From contig NZ_CP010868.1 of assembly GCF_000875775.1 (NCBI RefSeq), positions 930,001-994,000 of the forward strand: a stretch of DNA of 64,000 nt. The letters run 5' to 3'. The translations under genes were made by a program, and so were the position numbers. Of this stretch, positions 31,155 to 40,458 are shown piece by piece. A model generated the notes under the pieces. It had not been told where the DNA came from. It did no database searches and worked only from the letters and a program-made list of their open reading frames with translations. Each line of letters starts with the position of its first letter. Position 1 is the first letter of the stretch. This stretch comes from Nitrosopumilus piranensis (GTDB taxonomy: Archaea > Thermoproteota > Nitrososphaeria > Nitrososphaerales > Nitrosopumilaceae).

Positions 31155-32219
31155 TTATGATCTTTCAGCCAACCATTGACCCAGCTCAGGCAATACCTTT
31201 TTCTGAGATAATGAACTAGCAATCATCCCAACATGGCCTGTGGGGTACATTCGCAATGTCTTGTCTTCACTTCCGACCGCGTAATGAAGTGGCATGCTGC
31301 ATTCAGGTGAGACTAAATGGTCTCCTACTGCTACCTGTGTGAAAATTGGCATGTCTATTTTTTTCAAATCCACTAATTGTCCTTCTACATACATTTTATT
31401 TTGAATAAGCAAATTTTCTTGGTAGATATCTTTAATCCACTGCCTGAATAATTCTCCTGGAATTGGTGGTGTGTCTCCCAACCATTTTTCTACTCTTAGG
31501 AAACTATCTACAAATTTCTTGTTTTCAATATTTTTGAAAAAATTGACATATTTTTCAATACCTTGTTCAAATGGTTTGAGAACTGAAAAACAATAGTACA
31601 TGAATTCTGGAGGCATGTTTCCAATAATTTCTACCATTTTATCCACATCCATATGCTTTGCAAGATTACTAATTACTGTGGTATCACGCCATCCATCAAT
31701 TACAGGTGCAGTGGCAATGTAGTTTTTTACACTTTCTGGATGTAATGATGCATATGTTGTAGCAATTGTTGCACCAGTACAATATCCTTGCAATGAAATT
31801 TTTTCAGTGGATGTTTCGTTTTTAATGTATTCTACATATGTATCTAGATATCCATTAACATAATCATCAAAATCTAAATATTTATCCATGCTAGTCGGTG
31901 TTCCCCAATCAAGCATATACACATCAAATCCTTGTTGAAGTAAATTCCGCACCCAACTTTTTTCTGGATGTATATCCAAAATATGATATCTGTTAATTAA
32001 TGCATATGAAATCAGCAAAGGAGTTTTGTGTTGTTTCTCAGTAATTGGCTTGTAATGTAATAATCTAGTTTTATCCATTTGTTGTACAATATCATGTGGA
32101 GTTACTTCCAAACTAATTTCATCCGGAGCTGCTACTAATTTTGGTGCATCAATAACATTTTTACTAAATTTTAGAATCTCTTCAATTATTTTTGGATCTA
32201 CATTTGATTCACTTTGCAT
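31155..32219 (-). CDS. phaC: Class III polyhydroxyalkanoate synthase subunit PhaC
   Basis: PhaC polymerises 3-hydroxyacyl-CoA into storage polyester. The lipase-like box reads G145-Y-C147-T-G149, with nucleophile Cys147, the Asp lies in VAVGDHLVSP and the catalytic His in YPTGHVGMIA. At 354 residues it is the class III type that needs PhaE, whose gene overlaps it by 11 bp just upstream. Substrate supply could come from 3-hydroxybutyryl-CoA (compare 11959-13101). Confidence 0.95.
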   Translation of the reverse strand: MQSESNVDPKIIEEILKFSKNVIDAPKLVAAPDEISLEVTPHDIVQQMDKTRLLHYKPITEKQHKTPLLISYALINRYHILDIHPEKSWVRNLLQQGFDVYMLDWGTPTSMDKYLDFDDYVNGYLDTYVEYIKNETSTEKISLQGYCTGATIATTYASLHPESVKNYIATAPVIDGWRDTTVISNLAKHMDVDKMVEIIGNMPPEFMYYCFSVLKPFEQGIEKYVNFFKNIENKKFVDSFLRVEKWLGDTPPIPGELFRQWIKDIYQENLLIQNKMYVEGQLVDLKKIDMPIFTQVAVGDHLVSPECSMPLHYAVGSEDKTLRMYPTGHVGMIASSLSQKKVLPELGQWLAERS

Positions 32220-32793
32220 TTTTCTTCATCTCTTTTTTCTTTAATTCTAATTCTAGTTTTGCTACTCTTTTTTTGAGTGAATGTATTTCTTTGTAGACTT
32301 CATCAATCTCTTCTTTACTTGGAAGATTCACAGATTGTAGTATTACATTTGTGATGTTGTTCCAATGTTTTGTTAATTCTAATTCTTTTGAAACTAGTTT
32401 ACCATAATTCTCTCCAAATTTTCCCGAATCAAACAATTCTGTAAAATCGTTATCAAAAATATCAATCCAAATTCTTTTGACTGCTTCCATTTGCTCAACA
32501 TCATGAGGAATTTCAGGTGCTTTGAGATTGACTTTTTTTTGTGCATCACTCCATGTATCTGCTAGTTGTTTGTAGTACTCTGTTAGGTGCTTGTTAAACT
32601 CCATCAAATCCTCATTAATTTCAATTAATTCAGTTGATATTTTCTTAGAATTTGCGGCAAAAGCACGCATTGGACCAATTGATGCTAATGCTTGTGGTTT
32701 GCTTGACATTAAATGCACAATATCTGTCCAGAAAAGTGAAAGATGTTTGTAATAATCTGTAATGTCTTTAGTGGACTCTGATTGCATAGACAT
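32209..32793 (-). CDS. phaE: Class III PHA synthase subunit PhaE
   Basis: The 194 residues are helical with a C-terminal coiled coil (EEIDEVYKEIHSLKKRVAKL) characteristic of PhaE, the partner that activates PhaC. The gene overlaps phaC by 11 bp, indicating coupled translation. PhaE and PhaC begin with nearly the same residues (MQSESTKD and MQSESNVD). Its start could also be two codons later (32787). Confidence 0.88.
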   Translation of the reverse strand: MSMQSESTKDITDYYKHLSLFWTDIVHLMSSKPQALASIGPMRAFAANSKKISTELIEINEDLMEFNKHLTEYYKQLADTWSDAQKKVNLKAPEIPHDVEQMEAVKRIWIDIFDNDFTELFDSGKFGENYGKLVSKELELTKHWNNITNVILQSVNLPSKEEIDEVYKEIHSLKKRVAKLELELKKKEMKKNAK

Positions 32794-32840
32794 CTTTTAA
32801 AACAGATCGCAATAAATAGTTCGCTTACATAATTAGACAA

Positions 32841-33233
32841 GTGGAGAACATAGAAGAACTAGAGAAAATTTGTCAAAAAATTACAAAATTAGATCCTAAA
32901 ATGCGCTCAGCTAGGCTCATCAATAGTAGAGGTCATTTGATTGCTGGTGGAATGAAAGAAGGCTTGCTTTCGCTTGAGGCACAAAAACAAGATGAAATGA
33001 TGTTTATGGAATTGGCATTACGTGTTAGAATGAGACATGAATTTGACAAAGAGTTTGGTCAAGTTCATTTTTCTATGTCTTATCGTGATAAAGTAATTGT
33101 TATGAGTTTTCCATTATCCAATGATGATGTACTGTTAGTGTCTTGTGAGAAAGAAATTGATTTTGGGAAAATACCATTTAACATCCTTAAAATTATTGAA
33201 AATCTTAAAAAATCTCCTATGAAAACATTTTGA
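32841..33233 (+). CDS. Roadblock-like small protein
   Basis: The 130-residue protein is a paralog of 27444-27827, sharing ARLINSRGHLIAGGMKEGLL and SYRDKVIVMSFPL. The start is GTG 32841. It is divergent from phaE (47 bp between starts). Roadblock/profilin-like folds often bind small GTPases; no cognate GTPase is adjacent. Confidence 0.65.
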   Translation: MENIEELEKICQKITKLDPKMRSARLINSRGHLIAGGMKEGLLSLEAQKQDEMMFMELALRVRMRHEFDKEFGQVHFSMSYRDKVIVMSFPLSNDDVLLVSCEKEIDFGKIPFNILKIIENLKKSPMKTF

Positions 33234-33271
33234 TCACAACAACTTAATTCTGCTCATCATAATTTACAATA

Positions 33272-33676
33272 TTGTCTCAGGAAGTAGATTGGCATGAAAT
33301 TGAATTGCTTGTAAAAAACATCTCTCAAAAAATAACAAAATCATCTCGAACTTTTTCTAGTATTACCACTCTTAGCAGGGGTGGATTAATTCCTGCACGT
33401 CTAATAGCAGATCAGTTGGGAATTAAAAAAATATATGTTGATAAAAATAGCATATCTGCAAATTCTTTGTTTGTTGATGATATTTTTGATACTGGTAATA
33501 CTTTTAATAAAATCATTAAGCGAGTTGATATTCCTTCAAAATTTGTTTATGTAACCCTGTATGCCCGACGCGGAAAAAAATACCCTGAACAATTAGTATA
33601 TGCTAAACAAACTGATGATGATGAATATGTTGTATTTCCTTGGGATAAATTAGAATTTGAAAGATCTCAGAAATAA
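33272..33676 (+). CDS. Phosphoribosyltransferase-family protein
   Basis: The PRPP-binding loop reads SLFVDDIFDTGNT (about residues 72-84), and the N-terminal SRGGLIPARLIADQLG is the other conserved region. This is close to xanthine-guanine PRTases of the Gpt kind, but at 134 residues it is short and the substrate cannot be assigned. The start is TTG 33272. It ends 4 bp before the convergent tfb gene. Confidence 0.8.
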   Translation: MSQEVDWHEIELLVKNISQKITKSSRTFSSITTLSRGGLIPARLIADQLGIKKIYVDKNSISANSLFVDDIFDTGNTFNKIIKRVDIPSKFVYVTLYARRGKKYPEQLVYAKQTDDDEYVVFPWDKLEFERSQK

Positions 33677-33680
33677 CTTC

Positions 33681-34628
33681 TTAATCATTAATTATTTTTC
33701 TTAATCCTGCACATCTGTTTCTAATGGTAACTTCTGTTACTCCTGATGCTATGGATATGTCCTTTTGTGATTTTACTTCTCCAGTACTAATACATGCAAG
33801 ATACAATGCGGCAGCAGCTATTCCCATTGGGTCTTTTCCTGCAACTACTCCCATCTTCTTTGCTTCATTTAATATGGCAATTGCTTTTCGTTTACTTTTT
33901 TCACTGAGTTCTGCAATGCTAGCAATTCTAGAAACTCCTTTCACTGGATCAACTACTGGCATTTTTAATTCCAACTCTCTGAAAATTAATCTATAACATC
34001 TTGCAACATCTTTTCTTCTAATGTTGATTCCTTTTGCAACATCGTCTAGTGTTCTTGGGGTCTCTGTATTTCTACATGATGCATAAAGACATGCTGCCAC
34101 CAACCCTTGAATTGAACGCCCTCTGACAAGTTTTTTCTCCATTGCTTTTCTGTAGATATAAGCAGCTTTTTCAATTACTGCATCAGTTAATGCTAATTTG
34201 TCTTTTAGTTTATCCATTTCATTTAGTGCTTGTCTTAGGTTTCGATCTGCTGAAGAATGTGCTTGACTTCTGCTATCCCAAGTTCGTAATCTTTCAATTG
34301 AACTCTTTACACTTGCAGACAGTGGTTTTCCTGTTGAATCTTTGTTTGCTGCTCCAATTACAGTTGACAGACCCATGTCGTGCATTGTAAGTGATGTTCC
34401 TGCACCTGTTCTTGCTTTGTTTCCTTCATCATTTGAAAAAGAACGCCACTCTGCCCCAGTATCTGCAATTTTGTCTGAAACAACAAATCCGCATTTTCCG
34501 CAAAATAATTCACCTGTGTTCTCATCTGTAATCATTTTTTTATCGCCACAGGCAGGACATTTTGAACCTGTAACCATTGGGTTTCTAAGCATAATACTTT
34601 GGATTTCTTTTATTACCTTATTATCCAT
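33681..34628 (-). CDS. tfb: Transcription initiation factor TFB (canonical)
   Basis: TFB bridges the TATA-binding protein to RNA polymerase. Its zinc ribbon is intact (C24-x2-C27 ... C43-x2-C46), followed by the B-reader/linker and two cyclin folds with recognition helices (the last includes GVTEVTIRNRCAGL). At 315 residues it is the usual size. A second, aberrant TFB lies at 40451-41362. Confidence 0.95.
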   Translation of the reverse strand: MDNKVIKEIQSIMLRNPMVTGSKCPACGDKKMITDENTGELFCGKCGFVVSDKIADTGAEWRSFSNDEGNKARTGAGTSLTMHDMGLSTVIGAANKDSTGKPLSASVKSSIERLRTWDSRSQAHSSADRNLRQALNEMDKLKDKLALTDAVIEKAAYIYRKAMEKKLVRGRSIQGLVAACLYASCRNTETPRTLDDVAKGINIRRKDVARCYRLIFRELELKMPVVDPVKGVSRIASIAELSEKSKRKAIAILNEAKKMGVVAGKDPMGIAAAALYLACISTGEVKSQKDISIASGVTEVTIRNRCAGLRKIIND

Positions 34629-34700
34629 TTTACCTGATTTCTACCGGTTATTTGTGTGTAGGTTAAGCTAATTCTGTTTTTTCAACAATTTTTCAAAAAT

Positions 34701-36140
34701 TTAGCTTAACAAACAATATGCATATGATGGTGTGAATGAGGGATACATTATGCTGGTTTTATCTTGGACATGTTTCAAACCTATAGAATGACCCAGCTCA
34801 TGAGTCATTATCGTCTCTACACTTTTAACATCATACAATTGAAAACTTCCATCACAATTGTAATCCCCTAGTGTAACTTCCAGCACTCCTTTTCCAAGAT
34901 GTGCATGTCCTAAGACACCTTCGCCGATATTTCTAACTACCCATGTTACCCAAACATTTGCTTCATGTTTTAAATCAGTTATCTCAAATTTCATTTTTGC
35001 CTTTTGATCGTTTGTGATAAGTTCTTGCTCTTCCCAAAATGCAAATGAATTACTTAGTGTACTTACATGATCTAGTGGAAGACCTGTAGGCTGTTCATTA
35101 ATGAAAACTTTGTAGTATATGATGTACGTTCCATTGACAATTTCATAGGTTGGATCTGGAAAGTTTTTTGCAGCTTTTTTTACTTCTTCTTCAAAATTCC
35201 ATTTTATATAGTCTCTAAGAAATTTTTTAATTACATCTTGACTAGGATTTGAATATTCAATATACCGTGTCTCTTTTGAAATGTTATTTTTAATATCTTT
35301 TAGATATTTTTTAAATAGATAAAATTCATAGTCTGATTCCTCTTGTGTTTTTTGTGGTGTCTCTTCAATATCAATTACAATTAAACCATTTTTTATCATG
35401 TATTGAATACCTTGAACAAATGATTCATCATCAATTTGATTGTCTGCCCACCAACCTGCATTATTTTTTATCCACTGAGGTATCTTTTCTTCAGAAATAT
35501 TTTGGGTTTCAATTGATGGTATCTGAATAATTTTTTTATTTATCATGTATAGTAATGCGGCAACAAATTCTGAATCATCAATACTGTCATTTGACCACCA
35601 TTTTGCTATTGGCTTTATCCAGTCCGGTATCGATATTATTTCCTGACTTTCGAATCTTTCAGGTTTTTCTGTAGGTGTGTATGGATATTTTGAAACAACT
35701 TTGTCTACAAATTCTTTGTAATTTTTTATGACGGTGCTATCTGGTTTTTCTTGTAGAGCTTTTTCAAAATATGCTAATGCTTCTTGATATTCACCTAAAT
35801 TCCCAAACCCTACACCCATTCCAGTTAATGATATGACATCATCAGGTTTGTCTTGTAAAATTTTAAAAAATTGTTCTAAAGATTTTGTGTGATCTCCAAG
35901 ATTGCTTTGAGCAATTCCCTTCATCTTCAATGTAGATATATTGTTTGGTGCACTCTCAAGTATTTTATCATAAATTGTTATTGCTTGTTTGTATTCTCCA
36001 TTAGAAAAATACTTCATAGCTTGATTGAACATAATTTCTGGTTCTTCATCTGATTGTGCAAATGAAAAATTTGCAACACTTTGCATTCCAAGTAACATGA
36101 TAAATAAAATACAAGAAATTCTCCTTACACCATTTATCAT
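34701..36140 (-). CDS. Secreted matrixin-like metalloprotease with TPR and WW-type modules
   Basis: A signal peptide (about 1-29, ending FSFAQ) is followed by TPR repeats (about 33-160), then two WW-type modules (IPDWIKPIAKWWSNDSIDDS; IPQWIKNNAGWWADNQIDDE), then a metalloprotease domain with H447-E-L-G-H-S-I-G-L-K-H457 and a Met-turn Met465, the zinc-binding motif of matrixins (M10). The active residues are intact. It should act outside the cell. The combination of TPR, WW module and protease is unusual. Confidence 0.85.
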   Translation of the reverse strand: MINGVRRISCILFIMLLGMQSVANFSFAQSDEEPEIMFNQAMKYFSNGEYKQAITIYDKILESAPNNISTLKMKGIAQSNLGDHTKSLEQFFKILQDKPDDVISLTGMGVGFGNLGEYQEALAYFEKALQEKPDSTVIKNYKEFVDKVVSKYPYTPTEKPERFESQEIISIPDWIKPIAKWWSNDSIDDSEFVAALLYMINKKIIQIPSIETQNISEEKIPQWIKNNAGWWADNQIDDESFVQGIQYMIKNGLIVIDIEETPQKTQEESDYEFYLFKKYLKDIKNNISKETRYIEYSNPSQDVIKKFLRDYIKWNFEEEVKKAAKNFPDPTYEIVNGTYIIYYKVFINEQPTGLPLDHVSTLSNSFAFWEEQELITNDQKAKMKFEITDLKHEANVWVTWVVRNIGEGVLGHAHLGKGVLEVTLGDYNCDGSFQLYDVKSVETIMTHELGHSIGLKHVQDKTSIMYPSFTPSYAYCLLS

Positions 36141-36237
36141 GTAAAATGAGTGCTACATGGTTTATTTTTATTTTCTACTAACTTTTGTGCATACTTTTCA
36201 TATTGTTTCATATGTATTTTAGAAAATCTTTAATTTA

Positions 36238-36600
36238 TTGGGAGTTTGTGTTTTGATATTGAAAAAGATTGGTGCAGGGGAAATCATCTATGAACTTCGT
36301 AAACAAATACAACAAGCACAAGCAGATTTGGCACGATTAGGTGATCCTTCATCTGATATTCCTGAATTAGTTGACACTGCAAATCTTATTAGATCCAATG
36401 AATACCTTCAAAAAGCAAATACTAAACAAAATGAATTGATTGCTACCTATGAGAAATACTCTAATGCCTTGGAGGAGTTGCTCTCTACTTTGTTTGAGAT
36501 ACAAAATGAACTTAAAGAGATTGTAAAAGAACAGTCTTCTATGCTTTCCAAACCAAAGCGCTCTTCAAAGACTAGAAAACCAAAAAACACAAAAAAATAA
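36238..36600 (+). CDS. Coiled-coil hypothetical protein with basic tail
   Basis: The 120-residue frame is helical (ELRKQIQQAQADLARLG and a second coiled coil) with a Lys/Arg/Ser-rich C-terminus ending KTRKPKNTKK, like a nucleic-acid-binding tail. The start is uncertain: TTG 36238, 36253 or 36259 are all in frame. No family recognised. Confidence 0.55.
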   Translation: MGVCVLILKKIGAGEIIYELRKQIQQAQADLARLGDPSSDIPELVDTANLIRSNEYLQKANTKQNELIATYEKYSNALEELLSTLFEIQNELKEIVKEQSSMLSKPKRSSKTRKPKNTKK

Positions 36601-36601
36601 T

Positions 36602-37609
36602 TTATTTTCCTAAGTGGACTATGTCCCCTGCAATTACCCTATTTGTGTTACTATTATTTGATAAAATTAGCGCACCATCAGCATCAATTCTAATTGCCTT
36701 TCCTTTTATTTCCCCCTCAACTGTATTTATTTTGACATTTTTTCCAATAGTTGATGATCTTTTTGTCCATTCTGAAATAATTTTTTTTGTTTGTCCTGAA
36801 TTTAGTAATTTGTATATTTTTTCCAATTCTACCAAAAACGATTGAACTAATTCCACTGGTTTAATTTTTGTTTTATATTCACTAAGTGAGGCAACACCAT
36901 AAAAATTAGGAGTGCTGCTGAGATTTTTTTCAATTTTTTTTACATCTACATTAAAATTTATTCCAACACCTAATACTAAACTCTCAATTTTGTTTGACTC
37001 TAGTGATGCATCAACTAACATCCCTGCCAGTTTTTTTCCTCTAACCGTTAAATCATTTGGCCATTTTAGTTCTGGAGAAACCTTCAATGTCTTTTCCAAT
37101 GCTATAGCTAATGCTAATGCTGAGGCAATAGGAAATAATGTTGCTGTTGATATGTCAAATTTTGGATGCAAAATAATTGAAAACCATATACCTCCTTTTG
37201 GCGAGACCCATTTTCTTCCTGATCTTCCTCTTCCAATAGTTTGTTTTTCTGCAACTATTATGGCTCCATTTCTTTCAGGGTCTTGTGCCATTTTTAGAGC
37301 TTGATTTTGTGTAGAATCTGTTGAATCAAAATAAAATGCTTGTTGTCCAATCATTTTTGTCTTTAATCCTGAAGTAATTTCCCATGGAAGTAATGCATCT
37401 GAATTTTCTGTTAATCTGTAGCCTAGTTTTTGCTTTGATTCTACAGTATATCCTAATTCTTGAATTTTTTTAATATGTTTCCAAATTGCAACTCTGCTAA
37501 TTCGTAGAACATCACTCAAATCTTGACCTGAAAGATATTCTGTATTGTGTGTCTGTAAAAATGTAAGAACTTTGATTAATCCTGGATTGTCAAATGAATT
37601 GTAAATCAA
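36602..37609 (-). CDS. birA: Biotin-protein ligase / repressor BirA
   Basis: BirA attaches biotin to carboxylase carrier proteins; the 3HP/4HB cycle uses a biotin-dependent acetyl-CoA/propionyl-CoA carboxylase. GRGRSGRKWVSPKGG, ELKWPNDL and KLAGMLVDAS are the ligase signatures, with a C-terminal SH3-like domain. The N-terminal ~65 residues form a winged helix (LRISRVAIWKHIKKIQELG), so this is the repressor-type version. 335 residues. Confidence 0.95.
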   Translation of the reverse strand: MIYNSFDNPGLIKVLTFLQTHNTEYLSGQDLSDVLRISRVAIWKHIKKIQELGYTVESKQKLGYRLTENSDALLPWEITSGLKTKMIGQQAFYFDSTDSTQNQALKMAQDPERNGAIIVAEKQTIGRGRSGRKWVSPKGGIWFSIILHPKFDISTATLFPIASALALAIALEKTLKVSPELKWPNDLTVRGKKLAGMLVDASLESNKIESLVLGVGINFNVDVKKIEKNLSSTPNFYGVASLSEYKTKIKPVELVQSFLVELEKIYKLLNSGQTKKIISEWTKRSSTIGKNVKINTVEGEIKGKAIRIDADGALILSNNSNTNRVIAGDIVHLGK

Positions 37610-37645
37610 TTGTAATTTCTTTTTGTTTCAAGTATAAAATTTACA

Positions 37646-38167
37646 CTAGAATCCAATATCTATGTCAAAACCACCATCGTCCATGCCGCCATCATGTCCT
37701 CCACCATCGTCCATGGTTCCATCAGAACCTTCTGGCATACTTTCAGCTGGAACATAATCTCCCATACTGGCACCAATCATACTGAACATCATACTAAACA
37801 TCATTATGTCCATAATTCCAAAAAACATCATCATTGGGAAAAATGATCTATTGTCATCCATGAAACCTTGAAGTTTTTGTTTATCTCCACTTTGGTATAA
37901 TGCTTGCATTTGATTCCATTTCTCTTTAACTTCATGTAATCTGTGATCTAGCTCGTTTGAACCTTTATTCGTAATCTCTAATTCAATTTTTTTTCCTAAC
38001 CATCCTTTTTTTTCTTCAACTGTTATGAGGTTTCTTTCTTCTAGTTTTTCTAAAATGGAATTAAGTTCGTCAGGTTTTATTTGAGTTGCTTTCTGTATTT
38101 TGTCAAATTTCTTATTACCTCTCCTGATTGCACCTAAAACAATAATGTCTTTTGCCTCTCCTTCCAT
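37646..38167 (-). CDS. Winged-helix protein with Met-rich membrane segment and Gly/Asp tail
   Basis: The N-terminal ~70 residues form a winged helix (IQKATQIKPDELNSILEKLE, EERNLITVEEKKGWLG). Residues about 112-140 are a Met/Phe-dense hydrophobic stretch (SFFPMMMFFGIMDIMMFSMM) and the C-terminus is DDGGGHDGGMDDGG-like. A membrane-associated DNA-binding regulator with a possible metal-binding tail is suggested, but this is inference. No homolog comes to mind. Confidence 0.65.
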   Translation of the reverse strand: MEGEAKDIIVLGAIRRGNKKFDKIQKATQIKPDELNSILEKLEERNLITVEEKKGWLGKKIELEITNKGSNELDHRLHEVKEKWNQMQALYQSGDKQKLQGFMDDNRSFFPMMMFFGIMDIMMFSMMFSMIGASMGDYVPAESMPEGSDGTMDDGGGHDGGMDDGGFDIDIGF

Positions 38168-38247
38168 ATCTTTCCATTTTCTATACTATTAAAAAATTCT
38201 TTGTTTAGTATTTCAAAAATTATATTCCTCACCTTCTTTTGATCTAT

Positions 38248-38658
38248 ATGGAACGAGACGATCATACGGATGAAGAAATTCGAGATATCTTATCTCTAAA
38301 AAAAGTTGCCGTAATTGGAATGTCAAAAAATTCATCAAAGGCAGCACATTATGTACCCCGATATCTGTCTGAAAATGGCTTTGATGTAAAGCCTGTGAAT
38401 CCTACTGCTGATGAAATACTAGGAAAGCAATGCTATGATTCTATTTCTCAAATTGATGAAGAAATTGATATTGTAGATATTTTTCGCCCATCAGAGGACG
38501 TTTTGTCATTTGTTCAAGAGGCAATTAAGAAAAGACCTAAAGTTATTTGGCTTCAAGAGGGAATTCATAATCCTGAAGCTGAAGAATTAGCTAGAAACGA
38601 AGGAATTGATGTTGTTTTTAACAGATGTATGTTGGCAGAACATCAGAGATTGAGTTAG
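38248..38658 (+). CDS. CoA-binding domain protein (YccU type)
   Basis: A Rossmann-like CoA_binding_2 domain with VAVIGMSKNSSKAAHYVPRY and the conserved HNPEAEELARNEGIDVVFNR near the C-terminus. The 136 residues match the stand-alone family found in most prokaryotes, whose function is not settled. ATG 38248 is used. It ends 1 bp before the next gene. Confidence 0.85.
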   Translation: MERDDHTDEEIRDILSLKKVAVIGMSKNSSKAAHYVPRYLSENGFDVKPVNPTADEILGKQCYDSISQIDEEIDIVDIFRPSEDVLSFVQEAIKKRPKVIWLQEGIHNPEAEELARNEGIDVVFNRCMLAEHQRLS

Positions 38659-38659
38659 T

Positions 38660-39025
38660 ATGGAAAACTTTGAGAATTTTTATCAGGATATACTTGATTT
38701 GGCAAAAAAATATGAGGCAAAAAATATTCCAATAAAGATTGAAAGGGATTTGGAAAATGATATCATCAAAATATTTGGAGAGAAAATTACATCTTTAGCA
38801 AGAGCAAAAAATGGTCTTAGTGATGTGAGTGAATTATCATATACCACTGCAGAACATCACCCATATTGGAATTTATTGTATAATTGCTCCGAAATTGCAA
38901 CGAGTCTTCTTGAAAAATGGAAAGATTCCCTTTCAGAAGAAGATTTGGGTGATATTGAGTGGGCATTAAAAGAATTGACTCAATCTCTTGAACAAATTAA
39001 AAATAAAAATCTGATTGATTCCTAG
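38660..39025 (+). CDS. Hypothetical helical protein
   Basis: This 121-residue acidic, mostly helical protein has no motif I recognise. It starts 1 bp after the CoA-binding gene and is 34 bp upstream of the YchF-type GTPase, so it is likely part of the same transcript. Confidence 0.6.
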   Translation: MENFENFYQDILDLAKKYEAKNIPIKIERDLENDIIKIFGEKITSLARAKNGLSDVSELSYTTAEHHPYWNLLYNCSEIATSLLEKWKDSLSEEDLGDIEWALKELTQSLEQIKNKNLIDS

Positions 39026-39059
39026 GCAGAGATAAATATTCTGAGATGAAAAATATTGC

Positions 39060-40271
39060 ATGCCTATCAGGCTTGGATTAATTGGTAAAACCAATACTGG
39101 AAAAACCACTTTTTTTAATTCTGCCACTTTATCTTCAGAAGAAATCTCGTCATATCCATTTACTACTAAATCTCCTGTTTCTGGAGTATCAAATGCAATT
39201 ACTCTTTGTGTTCACCCTGAATTTAACATACAAGATAACCCAAATAATTCAAAATGTGTTGACGGATGGCGATACATCCCAATAGAACTAATCGATCTTC
39301 CAGGATTGATAAAGGATGCTTGGAAAGGAAAGGGTCTAGGAAATCAATTTCTATCAATTGCTGCACAATCTGATGCATTACTTCATGTTGTTGATGCTTC
39401 TGGAGGAATTGATTCAACAGGTAAGATTAGTGAGGTTGGTACTGGAGATCCAATTTCAGATTTTGCAGATATTGAAGAAGAATTAATCATGTGGTATCAT
39501 AAAATTCTAGAAGGAAACAGAGAAAAAATATCAAAGTTGGTTAATTCTGGTTCTGAATTTGTAGATGTTGTAACTGATCTTTATCGTGGAATAGGTGTAA
39601 ACAAATCACATGTAAAAGATTCACTTGTAGCAACCGGTCTTGAAGAAAAGAACTTTGATGATTTTGATATGACTGATACAAAAATATTTGCTTCCTATCT
39701 AAGAAAAATCTCCAAGCCTACATTGATTGTTGCAAATAAAATTGACGTTGAAGGCGCAGACGCAAATTTTGTTAGATTACGAGAGCGCTATAATGACTCT
39801 ATTGTAATTCCTGTAAGTGGTGACAGTGAATTTAGTCTTAGACGCGCTGAACAAAAGGGATTGATAAAATATTCTCCAGGTTCAGAACAATTTGAGATTC
39901 TAAAACCTGATGAATTAAATGAAAAGCAAATCAACGCTTTGAATTTTATCAAAAAAGGGATTATGGGTGAATACATGCGTACTGGTGTTCAATTTGCTAT
40001 TAATGTGGCAGTATTCAAATTACTCAAAATGAATTCAATATATCCTGTTGCAGATGAAACAAAACTTGCTGACAAAAAAGGAAGAATTCTACCTGACTTG
40101 ATTCTTCTTAAAGATGGGGCAACAATTAATGATCTTGCAAAGGAAATACATACTGATTTGACAAAAGGTCTTCTTTATGGCAAGGACTTGAGATATAATC
40201 TTAGATTGCCTGTTGACTATCAACTAAGAGACAGAGATGTTGTGTCTCTAGTTAGTGCTGCAAAAAAATAA
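39060..40271 (+). CDS. Obg-related GTPase of the YchF/OLA1 group with TGS domain
   Basis: The G1 loop GKTNTGKTTFF (about residues 9-19), G3 DLPGLIKDA and G4 NKID are present. The C-terminal TGS domain (ATINDLAKEIHTDLTKGLLY and later) identifies the Obg superfamily; the central helical insertion fits YchF-like proteins, many of which bind ATP and the ribosome. The 403 residues are the usual length for the archaeal branch. Confidence 0.85.
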   Translation: MPIRLGLIGKTNTGKTTFFNSATLSSEEISSYPFTTKSPVSGVSNAITLCVHPEFNIQDNPNNSKCVDGWRYIPIELIDLPGLIKDAWKGKGLGNQFLSIAAQSDALLHVVDASGGIDSTGKISEVGTGDPISDFADIEEELIMWYHKILEGNREKISKLVNSGSEFVDVVTDLYRGIGVNKSHVKDSLVATGLEEKNFDDFDMTDTKIFASYLRKISKPTLIVANKIDVEGADANFVRLRERYNDSIVIPVSGDSEFSLRRAEQKGLIKYSPGSEQFEILKPDELNEKQINALNFIKKGIMGEYMRTGVQFAINVAVFKLLKMNSIYPVADETKLADKKGRILPDLILLKDGATINDLAKEIHTDLTKGLLYGKDLRYNLRLPVDYQLRDRDVVSLVSAAKK

Positions 40272-40272
40272 A

Positions 40273-40458
40273 CTAGACCTTTTTTTTACTTCGTGGCTTT
40301 GTTCTAAGTACTGCTTTACAACAAATGCATCTAGGATCATCAATTGCCAAAAATATCCCACAAAATGTACATCTTTTTTGTCCTATCTCGTATCTAATTT
40401 TATTTGGTGCTGGTCCTGCCTTGTGCATCTCACAAATACCTCTACATGTTCTACCCAT
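40273..40458 (-). CDS. Small zinc-ribbon protein downstream of the aberrant TFB
   Basis: The 61-residue basic protein (MGRTCRGICEMHKAGPAP...) contains C-R-G-I-C, then RCTFCG and CICC, giving six to seven cysteines, enough for one or two zinc sites. ATG 40458 overlaps the TFB stop region and is preceded by GGAGGTG (rc) about 7 bases upstream, so translation is coupled. It probably works with the neighbouring TFB, though that is inference. Confidence 0.75.
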   Translation of the reverse strand: MGRTCRGICEMHKAGPAPNKIRYEIGQKRCTFCGIFLAIDDPRCICCKAVLRTKPRSKKKV

